This document shows positions 35,296-47,808 of a stretch of 64,000 nucleotides of DNA, piece after piece. The DNA lies in NCBI RefSeq assembly GCF_963169125.1, contig NC_084794.1, positions 223,631,409-223,695,408 of the forward strand, written 5' to 3'. Position 1 is the first letter of the stretch. Each line of letters starts with the position of its first letter. Under the pieces are notes generated by a model, which had not been told where the DNA came from, ran no database searches, and was given only the letters and a program-made list of their open reading frames with translations. The position numbers and the translations under genes are program-made. Origin of the DNA: Humulus lupulus. Its lineage: Eukaryota > Streptophyta > Magnoliopsida > Rosales > Cannabaceae.

Positions 35296-36212
35296 ATTGT
35301 GCCTCCGCGATCGACACTGCAATCCACCTTCGTCATTGTCCGTTTCTGCCATGGTCTCTGTGTCATCACCTCCGTCATAGTCATTATGTCTCATCCTGCA
35401 CCATTGCAGCTACCCACAACACCGTTGGTCTACCATTGCCACCATTATCATAGTGAATTCTTCATCATTTATGTCTAAGTATATATTTTTCTTAGCACAA
35501 TATATATGTATGACAATTAAACTATTGTTGTTGTTCTTGAGTGAATTGTATGTGTCAAATTATACCATACACTAAAATGCATTGGAAGTGTTTGTTGAAA
35601 TAACTCATCGAAATTAAAGATGCCATTGCAAAACTGTATGAATAAGACCAGTTAGCTATGGATAAACACAAAAGCAAATGCATAAATAAATATAGCAAGT
35701 ATATTATCATCATAGAACTATCTCCAAAAAGAAAAATGATAGACAAGAAACATAAAAGACATGGCTCTTGGAAGTATTTCATAGTAGACATGACAACTTG
35801 TCTTAGTACTAGTTCACACTTGTACTCCAATTTTGTCCTAATCAGCTTTTAAATTCAGAGATGAAGGAATATTATGTATACTGCAAGTTTATGCTTGAAC
35901 AAACTTACTGAAAATGTGAAGCTGGGGAAAAGCAGCAAGCTAGTTCTAAAAAACTAGTGAGCTGATTCTGGCAAAATCAGTAAGCCGGTTTGAGAACACT
36001 AGGAAAGCTTTATTTTTCCCATTTTGAAACATTTTCTTCTCAGATTACAAAAATGATTTTTGGATAGTATGTTGTGATTGTGTTTAAAATTAATTTTGAA
36101 ATGCAATGTAAACTAATTGATTTGAATTTTTAGTTTAACATGCTAAAGTTCTATATATTTTGATCCAATTTTTGCGTTGTGGCTTATTTATACATTTTTT
36201 TTAATGCAGACA
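35296..36212 (+). other. Probable non-coding 5' region of the MULE
   Basis: No long open frame and no repeat ends. It ends with an acceptor-like 'ttaatgcag' just before the MULE ATG at 36213, so it may hold a leader and intron. Confidence 0.4.
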
Positions 36213-36607
36213 ATGGATAAAATATTGTTGTTCATAATTTTTAATGGAAGATGGAATGTATTTTATAGCTTTTAATGGAAGATGGAATGCAAACAACAAA
36301 TATATTGATCATGAAATCAAAATTTTGATGGTGGATAGGATATAATGTACTTGGAATTGGTAGAAAAGATATACAAAGAGTTGGGTTTGGATCAAAAGTT
36401 GGTTTAAAAAAATATCTTCTTTGATGCAAAAATTGATACAGGCAGAGGAATTAAGCTAGAAAACGATGACAATTTACAAGTCTATATGAACTTGAACAAG
36501 ACTATGGAAGAGTTGAAAAACTGTCCTCTCATAATTGAAGTACAAAAGACCAAAAAATCCCTTTCCTTGTCAAGAGATGCTAGCATTGCAACTACTTCAG
36601 TAAGCAA

Positions 36608-39404
36608 CATGGGTGTTCATTGGACCACATCCAATGTTTTTAGGCATATTCGATCCGATCCAATTATCCATTGGATGTTAAATTTTTACAACCGATCCAA
36701 TTCAATTAACTTGTCTCAACCATTCTGTTACAATCCGATCCAATTATCTATTAGATTGGATCAGTTTTATCCATTGGATGTGTCCCCTTGGTTATGTATT
36801 TGATGAGATTGGATTAATCCAATATTTTTGAACATTTATTTAGCTTAATTTGTTCAAATAATTCATAATATTATAAATAGAAAGACTAATTTGTTCGAAA
36901 TGATACAACACCATACAAATAAACATAAATTATAAGCATAATCCTAGATAAATAAATATATTTTTAAAATTTATATACAATTGGTGTAACGACCCGAATT
37001 TTCTAATCGGGCTTAAGGCCTTGATTAGTGTGCCTGGAGGGTAATAAGTGATTTATTATGCTTTAATGTGTTATGGGTGGATTAATGTGAATATATGATA
37101 GTGCATGTTTAGTGAATTAAATGTGCATGTGGGACCCGACTGGGTATTGGGGGCGTGAATGTGATATATGTTATATATGTGAAATGTCTGTGCAGCATGG
37201 TCCGAGGCAGTCTTGGGGAGCGGTTAGCCAGAGGGTCACAACGGGGTTGAGATTCCGACTCGAGGCGAGTCGAGGGGTAATTTGGGTACTAGGTGTGTTA
37301 TGGGGTTATTGGGACATGAAAATAAATATTTGGAGATATATTTGAGGATAGAATGTCTAGGCGGGTATATTGAGGAATTTTACCATTATGCCCTCGGGGA
37401 CGTTTTGGTACCCCGAGCCTTGAGGTAACCCTTTAGATTTAAGTTAAATAAAACAAAAAGGGGGAATTAATTGGAAGCCTTGGGAAACCGACTTATACCT
37501 CTAGTTTCAGCTAAGGATAGAATCTCTCACTATTTTCACCTCTCTCTTTCACTCTCTAAGAAACAACTCAAGGGAAACTTGGAGAAAGCTAACTTAAGCA
37601 AGGATTTGGGCTGAGGAAACTCAGGAGCTTGAAGCTTGGGGAATTGAGGATCAACTTCAAGGATTGAGTTCAGCAAGAGGGTAAGTTTTAATTATAGGTT
37701 TATGCTTTAATTTGTTGTTGGTTTGTAAGAGTGCATGCTAGTTAAGTTTGATGTGTTCTTGAGTATTTTAGTTGGGTTTTTGTAGTAGAATTTGATGGAT
37801 TATGATGTTGCTACTGAGTTATTGCTGGGCTGAAGTATGTGTTTAATATCTGGGTTAGATAGGTGAGTTTTGTTGGGGTTAGCTTGAAGAAAAGGGAGGA
37901 AATTGATGAAGAATTCTGGGTTCAGCGGGGAGCGCCGCGGCCCTAGGAAGGGTGTGCCGCGGCCCGCATGCGCGCGCAGCCATGGGAGGCTGAGGGAATT
38001 TGAGTGCGCCGCGGCGCTTGCAGGGCGGGCCGCGGCCCGCGTGGTGTTCAGTAGAGAGCTAGCCTCTGTTTTAAGGCTAGCCGCGGCTCTAGTGGGAGGG
38101 GTCGCGGCCCTTAGTGTCAGTGAGGATTTTAATGATATTTTTGACTTGGGAACTTAAAGGGTAAGGCTCGGGATGGATTTTATCATTCGGATTGGTAGAA
38201 TTCAAGGTCCCGGAGGTTAGGGTTATGGTTTGAGGTTATTCATTGGATTAGAACTTGATGACTGAATATTGGTGATGTGTTGTGACTAGGGATTTCGACG
38301 AGGCTCCAGTTTGAGGACTGTGCTCGGGACATCGGTGCTCGGAAAGCTCGGAACTCAGGTAAGAGAACCCTTGTTCCCATAGAGCTTGTGTGCAGGGCTG
38401 AGCCCAATGTGTTTGAATGAACTGATATGCAGGGCTGAGCCCAGTGTGATTGAATGGATTAATATGCAGGTCCGAGCCCAATATGTTAGAACTGTGGGGC
38501 GTAGCCCTTTATCTGATTATGTTAGAACTCTATGTATGCTTGTTATGCTTTGTGAATTATGATGTGAATGGTTGGCTTGGGCCGGGAACGGCGAAGGGCC
38601 GAGAACGGCGTTGGACACAATGAGTGCAAGGCCGAGAACGGCAAAGGGGCCGGAAGCAGCGCTGAGCACGTGGAGTGCGAGTTGCCAGGGCGAGTCCCCA
38701 GAAGGATACCTAGGATATCCTCACGGCATGGTCCGCAAACCCAGGGCTTGGTAAATGCCTGGGACGGCTAGGCCGTACGTGTTTAGCCATTGGTGGCATG
38801 TTTATATGTTCGATATATGTGATGCATATATTATCTGCTTGTGGGTTCTCTTGCTGGGCTTCGGCTCACAGATGCTCTGTGGTGCAGGTAAAGGGTACAG
38901 AGGTGATCAACCAACCATGAGTACAGCAGGCGTGAGGCGGCGTGTACATGTTCGGCCAGCCTGGCCGCCACGGCCAGAGGTTTTTGGGAGATGCTTGTAA
39001 ATAAACTCTGATTTTGTCGTCTAGTCGACTTAGTTTAATTAATATGTTGTAAATATTTCTAAACTGTATTTTGGGATCCCAAGTGTAAACCTTTTACGAT
39101 TCTCTATGGAAATTAATATTTTTAAGGTTTTCTCTTTGTTTATAGCTTAATTACACTGTTTGATCTAAAACCTCGATTAGCGAGATGAAAGCACGTTTTT
39201 AAACTCACTTAGTAACAGCTCTAAGGAAGTAGGGCGTTACAATTGGACCAGTTCGATTTTATTGGATTTTTGCATATATCATCCAACAACCGATTCGATC
39301 CAATTTGGATTTTCAAAATCTGATCTGATCCGATCATTTTTAGCAGTCGGTTGTAATTGGATCGGTCAGTTCTAATTGGATTGGATAATTTTTGTAGACC
39401 CCTA
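36608..39404. mobile_element. hAT-type MITE carrying solo LTR A
   Basis: Flanked by a perfect 8-bp duplication GTAAGCAA (36600-36607 and 39405-39412), typical of hAT elements. Ends CATGGGTGTTC and GACCCCTA are short imperfect inverted repeats of the TAGGGGTGT kind. Without the LTR it is about 535 bp, filled with repeated 'ccgatccaatt' and 'attggatc' motifs in both orientations. No transposase. It sits inside the MULE transposase gene. Confidence 0.85.
36985..39241 (+). repeat. Solo LTR A
   Basis: 2257 bp, TGTAACGACC...GGGCGTTACA, with a perfect duplication ATTGG (36980-36984 and 39242-39246). Related, diverged copies are B (inverted), C (inverted), D and E. A CT-rich stretch (37520-37560) leads to a donor-like gggtaagt (37680), and a GC-rich core (37925-38110) repeats ccgcggccc about five times. 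No retroelement genes, so a solo LTR; the parent superfamily is not shown by the sequence. Confidence 0.9.
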
Positions 39405-39608
39405 GTAAGCAATGCAGCATATTACACTTTGAATATGGGATACATCAATATGATTACTGTAAGTAGTAGTGAGATAAAAAAACACATCATCACGGGCATC
39501 ATATAGAATTACAGAAAGTGGACAAGAAGCTCAATCACCTCTACATGTGATGCCAAATATGGAGATTAAAGACATAAGAGTCAATCATGTGGTCAAGAAC
39601 ATGATTGA

Positions 39609-42531
39609 TGTAATGCCCTACTAATCAGGATAGTTACACTAAGTATTTTCAATAGTGCTTAACTCGCTATACGAGTAATTTGGACTGAAACTGTGTAATT
39701 ACAACTAACCTAAGAATTAGGTATTAAAAATTTTGGTCGACAACAAACATTTCATTAAAAGGTTTAGGTTCGTACAAGGGATCCCAAAAGGGTTTATAAA
39801 CTAACACATGAACAACATAAACACCAAAAGTCGGCCTAGGCGACAAAATTCGGGTTTCACCCTAGTTCCAGCAAGTAATCTCGACCGTGGCAGTCGAGTA
39901 GGCCGCATATGTACACAACGCCCTTGAAGCTCTCCAACTAAGAGCTGGTCTAGCTATTCCATGCCCTTACTTGCACAATAGAGCACTCGTGAGCCGAGGC
40001 CCAACAAGAAAACCTCACAAGGCATAACAATATCTAATTATTCAAAAGCACTAAACACATGCTTCACAATTATCCAATACATTAAAATTTGTATACATGT
40101 TATACATTTTACAAAGATGTTCATATAATCAATTACACGACTCAGGAAGACAGTCCTGGCGAATGGCGGGACCGAGCTAAATGCGTACACAAGCATTCCA
40201 CTCACGGTTCATGCTATAAAAGTGGGGACCGTACCCTCCAAACTAAACTTGCTTTCACGGCCTGCGTTCCACACACTTTGCCAGTTAGCCCCACATTCAA
40301 CACGTTGGCCGAATATCAGTTATATCATACATTCGCTGATAGTTCAAGGCTAATAAGCATACCAAATTTTATGTAAATATGCGGCCATAGAGCCACACCA
40401 GGGCCGCCTTGCCCAATTCCCTTTTTAACTAGCCTTAAAGCTAGCGAATCGTACCTCATGCTTTATATTTCAAGCGACCATGGGGTCGTACAAGCATATA
40501 TCACGCTTCTAGATTTCCCTGGCCACAATGACCTGCGTTTAGCATGCTAATGTCGCCCTTGAATTAAAGTCGAGCTTTTATATTGGCGCTGCCATTTCAG
40601 CCCGCGTTCCACATGCTAGTGTCGCCCTCGACTTATAAGTCGAGCTTATTCCACATAAGCGACTATAGAGTCATACCAGGGCCCATTGCCCTATTCCCAT
40701 CTAACCAGCCTTAGAGCTAGCCCAGCGCATTTTGCGCTTTATTTTTGAGACTACCATAGGGTCATTCAAGCGTATACCATGCTCTTGATTAGGCCTAAGC
40801 ATATCGGCCTGTGCTCAATGCGCTATTTCCGCCCTTGACTTATTAGTCAATCCTTTCGACCAATGCTCAGTACGCTATTTCCATCCTTGACTTATAAGTC
40901 AAGCCTTTTGACCAGCGCTCAGCATGCTTTTTATTTCTTGACTTATAAGTCAAGCCTTTTGAATAAAAAAATACGGATGAGCGCACATCATTTAGCAATG
41001 ATCGAGATACAGAGCATCAAGCATGCTTAATCAAACAATCACATGCATAACCATAATCATGCTCATTCACAGGGGGCCCGAGCCCTAATCATAACCATGT
41101 TCAGCAACCGGGCCAAGCCCTAGTCGCATATAACACGTATTGGGTGCAGTTTTCTTACCTCAGGTCCTGAGTGAATAGTGTATGACGACTCTAACTACGA
41201 TCTTTTCCTCTTGAGCCTAACAGTTCACCCTAGTCACAACCATAACAATGATCAACTATCAGGAACGAGCTAATAAAGGCTTCCGGATCAAGTCCTAGCC
41301 TCCGGGACCTTTCATTATACTAACCCAGGTAGCAGAACCGTTCCCGAGCCCTTAGGCTTGGGTTCCCAGCTCCCAAAACCTACTCTTTCTCATTTCCCCA
41401 ATTTAAGCTGCGGCGCCCCCAATTAAGGGTCACAGCACAACAAGTCAGAGAGCCCCGGCCACAAAACACTGAGCACGCGTCGCGACGCAACTCGCCTAGC
41501 GCCAAGGCGGTTCGAGGCACCTGTTTGTCCCTTTGAGTTCACAAGGGTCGCAATGCGACTGTGTACACTCAGAAAACCAATGATTTTCAGAGTCACCAAA
41601 CTTCCAAAAACCATCCCAAAACATGGTTTTCACCTATTTCGACCATAAAAATGGTCCCAGCAGCTCAGAAGTACAATAAACAACTCTAAAATTCAATTGA
41701 GCATCAAAAATTCAAAACTATACAAACAAAACCAAACCAAAACTCATTGAACTGAATTACCTCCAATGAAATATGATTCCCAGCTGTTTCCCTAAGCTTA
41801 GGAGCTTCCAAATCCCCTAGCAAGCTTACTACCAAGCTCTAGAATCACAAATCCCTTCCAAAATCTCAAAAACTTAGAGAGAGAGAGAAAGAAAAATGTG
41901 TGAGAGAGGTGCTCTATTTTTCTCTGCTTCCTGAGTTAATAAACTCAATTGTTTATAACTTAAGGGTCCAAAAGAACAAAATTCCCCTAGGGCCAAACTT
42001 CTCTCTCAAAGCTCACAAAGGGAAAAACCGTCATTTTACCCTCTTGTCTCATAATACACTTGAAATTCCCAGTTAATTATGCTAAATCATAAATATCACT
42101 ATTTTCCCCAAAATATGACTCATGCTCCAATGAGTCCCGGTAACTCACCAAATTATCGAAATACCCTTTGGCTCACTCGGAGCTGGGTATAAGTCCCCGT
42201 TGTGACTAAACTACTGTCCTTCTTAAAAGGAACGACTCCTGCTGAATATCTCAAATATACCCACACAACCATGTGGGCTCAACATAAAGCACATACAATT
42301 ACAGATATACCCGCTTGTGTTAAGATTATGGAAAATGTCATTCTTAATAGAAATGGGCCTATAAGCATATTTAACACATGTAAACATGCATAGTCAGTCA
42401 TATTATAATATAACCCATGTAATTCACATAATCACATAATTAATCAAATAAATTCACATTATAGTCCAATATTGCCCTTCTCGCCCCCTAATCAAGGCAC
42501 TAAGCCTTATTAGAAATTTTTGGACATTACA
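39609..42531 (-). repeat. Solo LTR C of the A family, inverted
   Basis: 2923 bp, TGTAATGCCC...GGACATTACA. The duplications are ATTGA (39604-39608) and ATTGG (42532-42536), one mismatch apart. It lies opposite to A, only about 370 bp away, and splits the MULE reading frame. Removing it with one duplication rejoins the frame. It contains a short block repeated around 'gacttataagtcaag' (40840-40970) with 'cgctcag' units. Confidence 0.8.
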
Positions 42532-42780
42532 ATTGGTCTCAAATCTACTTTTGCAAGTGTCACCATCAAGAAACACTTTCAGTATAGGATCGAAAATTCA
42601 TGTTCAAAGGAATTTTGGGCAAAATGCATAGATTATAATTGTTGGTTGTATATACATGCGAGAAGCACGAAATGTATAGAGTACTTCAGAGCTATCAAGT
42701 ATCATAAACATCACACATGCTTCTTAAATCACAAAAAATTCGAGAATAGAGAAGCAAGTGAAAAAGTTGTTGGGGGAAAG

Positions 42781-43573
42781 TGAGATTATACCATCAAAAT
42801 AATATGAATTTACACTAAATTATCCTTGATAGAGACCAATAAAATATTGAGTTAGATGATGCAAACCCTAGTAGTAGACCAAAGTTCTTCAACCTTCTTG
42901 GAGCTTCAAAACCCATACTTAAAAACACCACTTTGAACTTCTTCTGCAATGCAAAACACAACCAAAGCTTATACACGGGATGCATCACTGTCATAATTCT
43001 CTATTTCATAACCCTCCATGGATGCTTGAGGCTTTTCTAAGAGGAAATGAGATTTGGGATTGAACAAGCCTTTAAACTCACAAATACAAGCACTTCTTTA
43101 TGAGTTTCTTGGAGAAAACTTCAGATCTTGAAAGCTAGAGAGGTTAGAGAAATATTTGAGAGAGTGATTCAAGACTTCCAAAACTCTAATAAAACCATTT
43201 TATAGTGTAGGCACCATCATTAAGTCTAACCAATAGGATTAGAGCTTTTGAACACATCATTTGGGGCTTAATTTACGTATCCGTACGGGCACGCTAGGCG
43301 ATGCGTGGCTACTAGCAGGCAATGCATTGCTTGTTGGGGTTTTCAAGCCCCTTGGCATTTGGGTGATGCAACACCTCCAAAGAGGCAAGACAACATGACC
43401 ATCTTTTCCCAAAGCCCCCAAAATTGGACCTAAAAATCCTCCAAATGCTCCCAAACTTTTTGGGCATCCTTAGATACCTCCATGTATCACTTTGCTCCCA
43501 AAAACACTTAGAGCACGGATGGAACTCGCGGCTTTGTCAGTGTTGAAACTATTCACCTAATTACTTGTTCTCA
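42781..43573 (-). repeat. 3' LTR of copia M
   Basis: 793 bp with ends TGAGATTATA...CTTGTTCTCA, giving the inverted pair TGAGA/TCTCA. The minus strand just inside has a short GGG-rich run before TGAGA. Contains a GC-richer part near 43280-43330. It directly follows the MULE fragment. Confidence 0.65.
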
Positions 43574-43773
43574 CCCATTGAACTCTTGCCCTTGATGTTC
43601 ACAAGTTTGGAGTTGGGTTGCCATTATTGGTGAATATATTATTCTAGGAGTTTTAGTCCCATCCCTTTTGAAGTGGAACTTACTAACCTCTTCCCAAAAG
43701 GTTCTGTAAATGGATCTACTAAGTTGTCACTCCTCTTAACATATGAGATTGGTATGATTTCTCCTTGAATTAA

Positions 43774-44340
43774 TTATCTCACATATTCATGTCTTAGACT
43801 TATATGTCTAGACTTCCCATTGTATATGCCATTATAAGCTATAGCTAGTGTGGCTTGACAATCACAATATATCGAGATCGTCGATACCTCATCCCCGGAG
43901 ATTGAGATATCCAACAAGAGATCTCTAAGCCACTCGACCTCTTTTCTAGTTGGCGTTAAAGCTATAAACTCAGCCTCCATTTTTGAGTGTGAAATACATG
44001 TTTGTTTCTTGGAACCCCAAGAAACTGCTCCTCCCCTGAGCATAAACACTCAACCACTTGTGGAGAGATTATCTCCCACACTCGATATCCAACTTGCAAC
44101 AGAATATCCTTCAAGTATCATCAGGAACTTTGAATATTGGAGGCCTAGCTGCTTGGACCTTTTAAGGTACCTTAGAAACCTCTCAATTGCTTTCCAATGT
44201 TCCATACTTGGATTGCTAGTAAACCTACTTAGTTTACTAACTGCATATGCAATATTCACTCTTGTACAATGAGCGGCATAAATTAGACTCTCTAATGCAC
44301 TTGCATACTCAAGTTGAGCCACTGCTCTACCTTTTTTCAA
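43774..44340 (-). pseudogene. RNase H of copia M
   Basis: Two frames: 44050-44340 carries 'HWKAIERFLRYLK' and 'GLQYSKF', the end of RT/start of the RNase H region. 43774-44049 carries 'WGSKKQTCISHSKMEAEFIAL' (within this the Glu) and 'IYCDCQATLAIAYN' with a catalytic Asp, ending 'YNGKSRHISLRHEYVR'. A stop near 44049 separates them. Otherwise well preserved. Confidence 0.85.
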
Positions 44341-44784
44341 GCATTATGCTTGAATCAAATGGTGTATTTTCCTATTTGATTTTGAGATGACTAAACTTCT
44401 CATGCCATTGTTTCAGTGCTTATTTTAAACCATATAATGATTTAATAAGCCTACACACTTTATGTTCATTTCTCCTCAGAACAAAACCCTTTGGTTGTTC
44501 CATATAAATCTCCTCATTGAGATCTCCATTTAGGAATGCCGTTTGGACATCCATTTGATGAACATAAAGGTTATATATCTATGATAAGGAAATAAAACTC
44601 CTTTTGTGGTTGTCCTAGCAATCAGTGCATATGTATCAAAATAATCGATTCCTTCTTTTTGTTTAAACCCTTTAGCTACTAATCTAGCCCTGAAGGTTTG
44701 TATGTGCCATTGGTGTGATATTTCCTCCAAAATATCCACTTGCACCCAATTGGTTTTGAACATTGAGAAAGTTCTACCAATTCC
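44341..44784 (-). pseudogene. N-terminal RT of copia M
   Basis: Minus-strand 44530-44787 holds 'ARLVAKGFKQKEGIDYFDTYA', the conserved start of copia RT. 'GCKWIF' is just upstream in another frame, and 'MEQPKGF'-like codons are near 44500. Starts at the junction with LTR D (44785). Confidence 0.8.
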
Positions 44785-46783
44785 CATGTAAATTATGTGT
44801 GTGTTATGATTGAGCCCATAGTATTGTGGAGATATACTTGTGATATGTGATCCAAGACAGTCCTAGGGAGCGGAGTAGTGGAATAGTCACAACGGGGTCG
44901 AATACCCAGCTTGGGGTGAGCCTAGGGGTATTTTGGGAATGTAGCGCGTGTTCAGGATTTACTAGGTAACGAGTAGCTATTTTGCGGTTCTTTAAGTATG
45001 TCAGGGTTAATTGGGGGAATTATAGGAATACTCAAGGAATTAGCAGGATGTGGCAAATGACGAGATTTCCCTTGGGGGCAATAAGTGGCTAAGGGTTAAC
45101 ATAGGGGTAATTTGGTCATTTTTAGAGGATAGACTTGAGTAAGACTCTAGAACATATCAGAAAACACTCACTCAGCCTTCCTTTTTCTCTCTCTCGTTAC
45201 CCTCACACTCTCTCAAAGGCTACATAAGTTCTTGCTGAAATTCAAGGGAGAAAGCTTGGGAAGTTGTGGGCTAAAGCTGGGGATTTGGCTAGGAATAACT
45301 CAAGGCTTGATTCACACAGTCGAGGTAAGAATTTTATATTGAATTATTGGGTTATTCAGCTGGGATCATGAGGTTTTGCATAATTTTAAACCTTGAGCTG
45401 GGTTATGGATTTCAGTTGAATTATGAGATAATTTTGGGGTATCTATACTGGTTATGTCGCTTTAGTATGAATTTTAGACTGAATTATAGGTTTAAGCTTT
45501 ATTTTGGGTGAATTTTGTCGATGTTGGCTCGTAGAAATACACGGGGAATTAGTGGGTTTTAGGCTCGAGCTGTGCCCTGTTCTTCAGGCATTGCGGCCCA
45601 TGTGTGCAAAGAGGCTTGGGGAGCCTCTGATTCTACCCAAGCGCCGCGACGTAAGTGGGGCGCCCCACAGCTCGTATCCCATAGAAGAGAGCCCAAAGGC
45701 TCTCTAACTTCTAGTGGGTCGCAACTCAAATTAGGGAAAATGACCAAAATAAGGTCTTAAGCTCGGGAACCTAAATCTAAGGGCTCGGGAAGGATCCTAC
45801 TACACAGTTTTGTAGGATTTGAGATCACAGAGGCTAGAATAGTATTTTCAAGCTCTTAATTATTTTAGGGCTTGATGGATGCTATTAGTATTGCGTTGTG
45901 ACTAGGTTTTACCACCAAGGCTCGGGTTTACGGGATCGTGCTTGGGAACACACTAGACAATCAGCTCACGATACATGTAAGAAAACTATTTGTGCTTGTA
46001 GAGCAGGCATGACCCTATTAATTGTGTTTAATGTGTGTGTGTGAATATTTGTAGTTGATATTATATGTTTTGCATGATTATGAATGATTAATGAAGGCCG
46101 GGAACGACGAAGGCCGGGAACGACGAAGGCCGGGAACGACGAAGGCCGGGAACGACGAAGGCCGGGGACGGCAAAGGCTGGGATTAACTTTAAGCATGTT
46201 GAATGCAGGTCGCTTGGGCGAGACCCTGTAAGGGTGCTATACTCACTCACTCAGTGAAGACTGTGAACCCAGTGCCTGGTAAAGCACCTGGGTCGGCATA
46301 GGCCGTTATGTGAATTGTCTGATATCTGTTTATGGTTGTATAATTATTTGATTGAATTGGCATATGCTATGTATGGAGTTTTCTTGCTGGGTCTTGGCTC
46401 ACGGGTGCTTTATGGTGCAGGTAAGGGAAAAGGAAAGGACAACCAAACATGAGTTGGAGGGCATGAAGCGGTGCATACATGTTCGACCTACTTGGCTGCC
46501 ACGACTGGGGTGTTTTGAGGGACACGCTATAAACCGTTGATTTGTTGCTTAGGTCAAAAGTACCTTAACTTTTTAATTGTAAATACATTTTGAAACAATT
46601 TTTTGGGATCCCAATGTATTAATTTTATAACTTTAATGAATTTCCAAACCTTTTACACTTAATTTTCATTAAATGAGTTTTATTCTGATTTAATCACACT
46701 TGTCAGTCTAAAACCTCGATTAGTGAGCTATTGACACATTTTAAAATCACATGGTGATGGCTCTAGGGTATTAGGGTGTTACA
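44785..46783 (+). repeat. LTR D of the A family, 5'-truncated
   Basis: Aligns with A from about 37130 to its end, closing with GGGTGTTACA. The first ~150 bp of the LTR are missing and no duplication is visible. A 16-bp unit, gaaggccgggaacgac, is repeated about four to five times (46094-46172). GC-rich core near 45640-45670. Confidence 0.75.
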
Positions 46784-47370
46784 TTACTATTGCAATAAGC
46801 AAGACACCCCCACACTTTAAGATAGTCTAGGTTAGGCTTCTTTCCTCTCCATAACTCATATGGAGATACATTGTTCTTTTACATAGAAATTCGATCCAAT
46901 ATATCACACGCAGCAATCAAAGCTTCACCCCACAAATTATAACACAATTTAGCATGTAAAAGCATAGAGTTAATCATCTCAAGTTAAGTCCTATTCTTTC
47001 TTTCAACTATTCCATTTTGTTGTAAAATGTATGGTGCAGTGCATTCATGTATATTGTCATGTTCTTCACAAAACACATTGAAATCATTTGAAAAATATTC
47101 ATCACCTCTATCACTTCTAAGAGTCTTTATTTTCTTTTCCAATTGATTTTCTACTTCAGCTTTATAAATTTTAAATTCATTAAATGTCTCATCCTTACTC
47201 TTAAGAAAATACACATAAGTATACCTAGAGTCATCATCTATAAAAGTCGTGAAGTATCTATTTCCTCAAGTCAACATGCAATTCAATTAACATAAATCAC
47301 TATGTATTAAATCTAGCAAGTTTGAACATCTATAAACACTTGGAAAATGTTTCTTTACCATTTTAGATTT
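46784..47370 (-). pseudogene. Integrase of copia M
   Basis: 46984-47214 reads 'TLRSDRGDEYFS' (second catalytic Asp) and ends 'QQNGIVERKNRT' (the Glu of the DDE triad). 'LKVWGCLAYC' lies near 46800-46830 in another frame. Frames break between these blocks, and the N-terminal zinc region is only faint (about 47220-47370). Confidence 0.85.
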
Positions 47371-47379
47371 AACATATAA

Positions 47380-47808
47380 TTAAAATTTATCATGCTCATT
47401 CACATCACAATTAATCAATCCACATTTAACTGCTCTTTTAATTGTGCTATATCCTATATGGTCAAGTCTATTGTGCCATAATGTAATAGAATTAGAATTA
47501 ACCACATTACACGATTTAGATGTCATATTATTATTGTCATTATCAAGAGTACAAAGTTTTATCATTCCATCATATGTATAAACCTTTCCCACAAAAGTGC
47601 CCAATTTAGTCAAAGTGAGTTTACCGAATTCAAACTCCATTTTGATACCTGATTTACTCAATATACTTCTACTCACAATGTTTCTAGTCATATCGGGAAC
47701 ATAGAAAACATTAGTTAGGATCTCTTTCTTTCCACTAGTGAAGAACACACCAATGCAGCCCCTTCCAAGTACTTTGGATCTCTTTTCATTTCTCATTTGG
47801 ACTTCAAG
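47380..47808 (-). pseudogene. GAG-pre-integrase/protease-side region of copia M
   Basis: A 142-codon minus-strand frame: 'VFYVPDMTRNIVS' is the conserved block after the copia protease, then 'LWHNRLDHIGYSTI' is the GAG-pre-integrase motif, whose His residues begin the integrase zinc region. The protease active site would lie upstream, but LTR E begins at 47809. Confidence 0.85.

Larger units (their letters stand above)
36213..42780 (+). pseudogene. MULE (MuDR-type) transposase N-terminal region, interrupted
   Basis: Three plus-strand pieces: 36213-36607, 39405-39608 and 42532-42780. The first has 'FNGRWNANNKYIDHEI' and 'GIKLENDD-NLQVYM', the N-terminal domain common in plant MULE proteins. 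The last has 'ASVTIKKHFQYRIENSC' then 'CIDYNCWLYIHAR' and 'HTCFL', the Cys/His DNA-binding domain of MuDR transposases. A near-30-bp duplication near the start ('ttttaatggaagatggaatg' twice) and several stops break the frame. A hAT MITE and solo LTR C separate the pieces. The DDE domain is absent, because copia M begins at 42781. Confidence 0.8.
42781..47808 (-). mobile_element. Copia retrotransposon M (minus strand), 5' part lost
   Basis: From low to high coordinate: 3' LTR (42781-43573), RNase H, RT, then LTR D (44785-46783), integrase and the protease-side domain, up to LTR E at 47809. The order fits a minus-strand copia element. About 180 codons expected between the integrase tail and RT are missing at the D insertion, so D came with a deletion. 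The 5' LTR is not in view. It is related to J but a different element. Confidence 0.8.

Noticed and set aside
40840..40980. CRISPR-like or regulated repeat array ('gacttataagtcaag' blocks)
   Set aside because: Only a few diverged units in a plant LTR; an ordinary LTR subrepeat.
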